Shown here piece after piece: positions 14,280 through 14,891 of a DNA stretch of 14,891 nt (position 1 is its first letter; each line of letters starts with the position of its first letter). The translations under genes were made by a program, and so were the position numbers. The DNA comes from CAYNXB01 sp964401045 (GTDB lineage: Bacteria > Pseudomonadota > Alphaproteobacteria > Sphingomonadales > Sphingomonadaceae), in NCBI GenBank assembly GCA_964401045.1, contig CAYNXB010000066.1, forward strand, positions 1 through 14,891, given 5' to 3'. A model generated the notes under the pieces. The model made no database searches. It saw only the letters and a program-made list of their open reading frames with translations, and was not told where the DNA came from.

Positions 14280-14891
14280 ATGAAAGTTTATTACGACGCC
14301 GACGCCGATGTGAACCTGGTCACCGGCAAGAACATCGCCGTGGTCGGTTACGGCAGCCAGGGTCATGCCCATGCGCAGAACCTGCGCGATTCGGGCGTGA
14401 AGAACGTCGCCATCGCGCTGCGGCCGGGCTCGGCCAGCGCGAAGAAGGCGGAAGGCGCCGGCTTCAAAGTGATGTCGAACAAGGAAGCGGCCGAATGGGC
14501 CGACATCCTGATGATCCTCGCGCCGGACGAACACCAGGCGGCGATCTGGGAGAACGACGTCAAGGGCAACATGAAGAAGGGCGCCGCCCTCGCCTTCGCC
14601 CACGGTCTCAACATCCACTTCGGCCTGATCGAGGCTCCGGACGATATCGACGTGATCATGATCGCGCCGAAGGGCCCGGGCCACACGGTTCGCGGCGAGT
14701 ATGTGAAGGGCGGCGGCGTGCCTTGCCTAATCGCAGTCCATCAGGATGCATCGGGCAATGCGCATGACATCGCCCTCGCCTATGCCTCGGGCGTCGGTGG
14801 CGGCCGTTCGGGCGTGATCGAAACCAATTTCAAGGAGGAATGCGAAACCGATCTGTTCGGCGAGCAGGCCGTCCTGTGCGGCGGCATCACC
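14280..14891 (+). CDS. ilvC: Ketol-acid reductoisomerase, N-terminal part (cut by window edge)
   Basis: Converts acetolactate or acetohydroxybutyrate to the dihydroxy acid with NADPH and Mg2+, the step after IlvBN. The first 204 residues are present; a full class I enzyme has about 339. The Rossmann motif is GYGSQG (23-28). Arg48, Ser51 and Ser53 in LRPGSAS lie in the loop that selects NADPH. His108 in AFAHGLN is the catalytic His. Asp191 and Glu195 in ETDLFGEQ are the first two metal ligands; the remaining ligands lie beyond the edge. The gene starts 12 bp after ilvN with a purine-rich GGAAGGGAAGAG just before the ATG, so it is the third gene of the operon. Confidence 0.97.
   Translation, partial: MKVYYDADADVNLVTGKNIAVVGYGSQGHAHAQNLRDSGVKNVAIALRPGSASAKKAEGAGFKVMSNKEAAEWADILMILAPDEHQAAIWENDVKGNMKKGAALAFAHGLNIHFGLIEAPDDIDVIMIAPKGPGHTVRGEYVKGGGVPCLIAVHQDASGNAHDIALAYASGVGGGRSGVIETNFKEECETDLFGEQAVLCGGIT

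Overview
The window is high-GC bacterial chromosome. The gene set, codon use and gene order fit an alphaproteobacterium, most likely of the order Sphingomonadales. That placement is inferred from general familiarity with the proteins, not from a search. Almost all of it is core metabolism; I see no CRISPR array, insertion sequence, phage gene or rRNA/tRNA gene.

Minus-strand block (1-7262). In transcription order this is xseB, ispA, coaD, a periplasmic cyclophilin, queA, then an ABC-2 exporter pair (ATPase and permease), a DUF481 outer-membrane protein and the 5' part of tgt, which runs off the left edge. Most junctions are tight: xseB/ispA 4 bp apart, ispA/coaD overlap 4 bp, ATPase/permease overlap 4 bp, DUF481/tgt overlap 11 bp. 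The two queuosine genes, queA and tgt, are separated by the exporter and DUF481 genes. Between queA and the ATPase lies the decayed C-terminal end of an OmpA-family gene on the opposite strand (about 3402-3678), which fills what would otherwise look like an empty gap of more than 400 bp. A palindromic REP-like hairpin with a GAAA loop sits between the cyclophilin gene and queA.

Centre (7263-11873). purL (small PurL type, needing PurQ and PurS supplied elsewhere) runs on the plus strand, followed after 2 bp by an uncharacterised DUF3052 protein. serB converges from the minus strand, and miaA diverges from serB with overlapping 5' ends.

Right end (11874-14891). ilvB, ilvN and ilvC (cut by the edge) form a branched-chain amino acid operon. 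The 115 bp between miaA and ilvB is the most regulation-rich stretch of the window. It has a TTGACA-type promoter flanked by repeated GATAC/GTATC half-sites that extend into the 3' end of miaA, a 12-bp hairpin followed by a T-run (attenuator-like), and a second hairpin that holds the ilvB Shine-Dalgarno sequence. No convincing branched-chain-rich leader peptide is visible, so the control mechanism is open. ilvB itself carries Glu where the thiamine-diphosphate motif usually has the metal-binding Asp.

I found no clearly new multi-gene system. The best leads are the ilv leader region, the OmpA remnant with the interrupted queA-tgt order, the IlvB motif variant and the purL-DUF3052 pairing.
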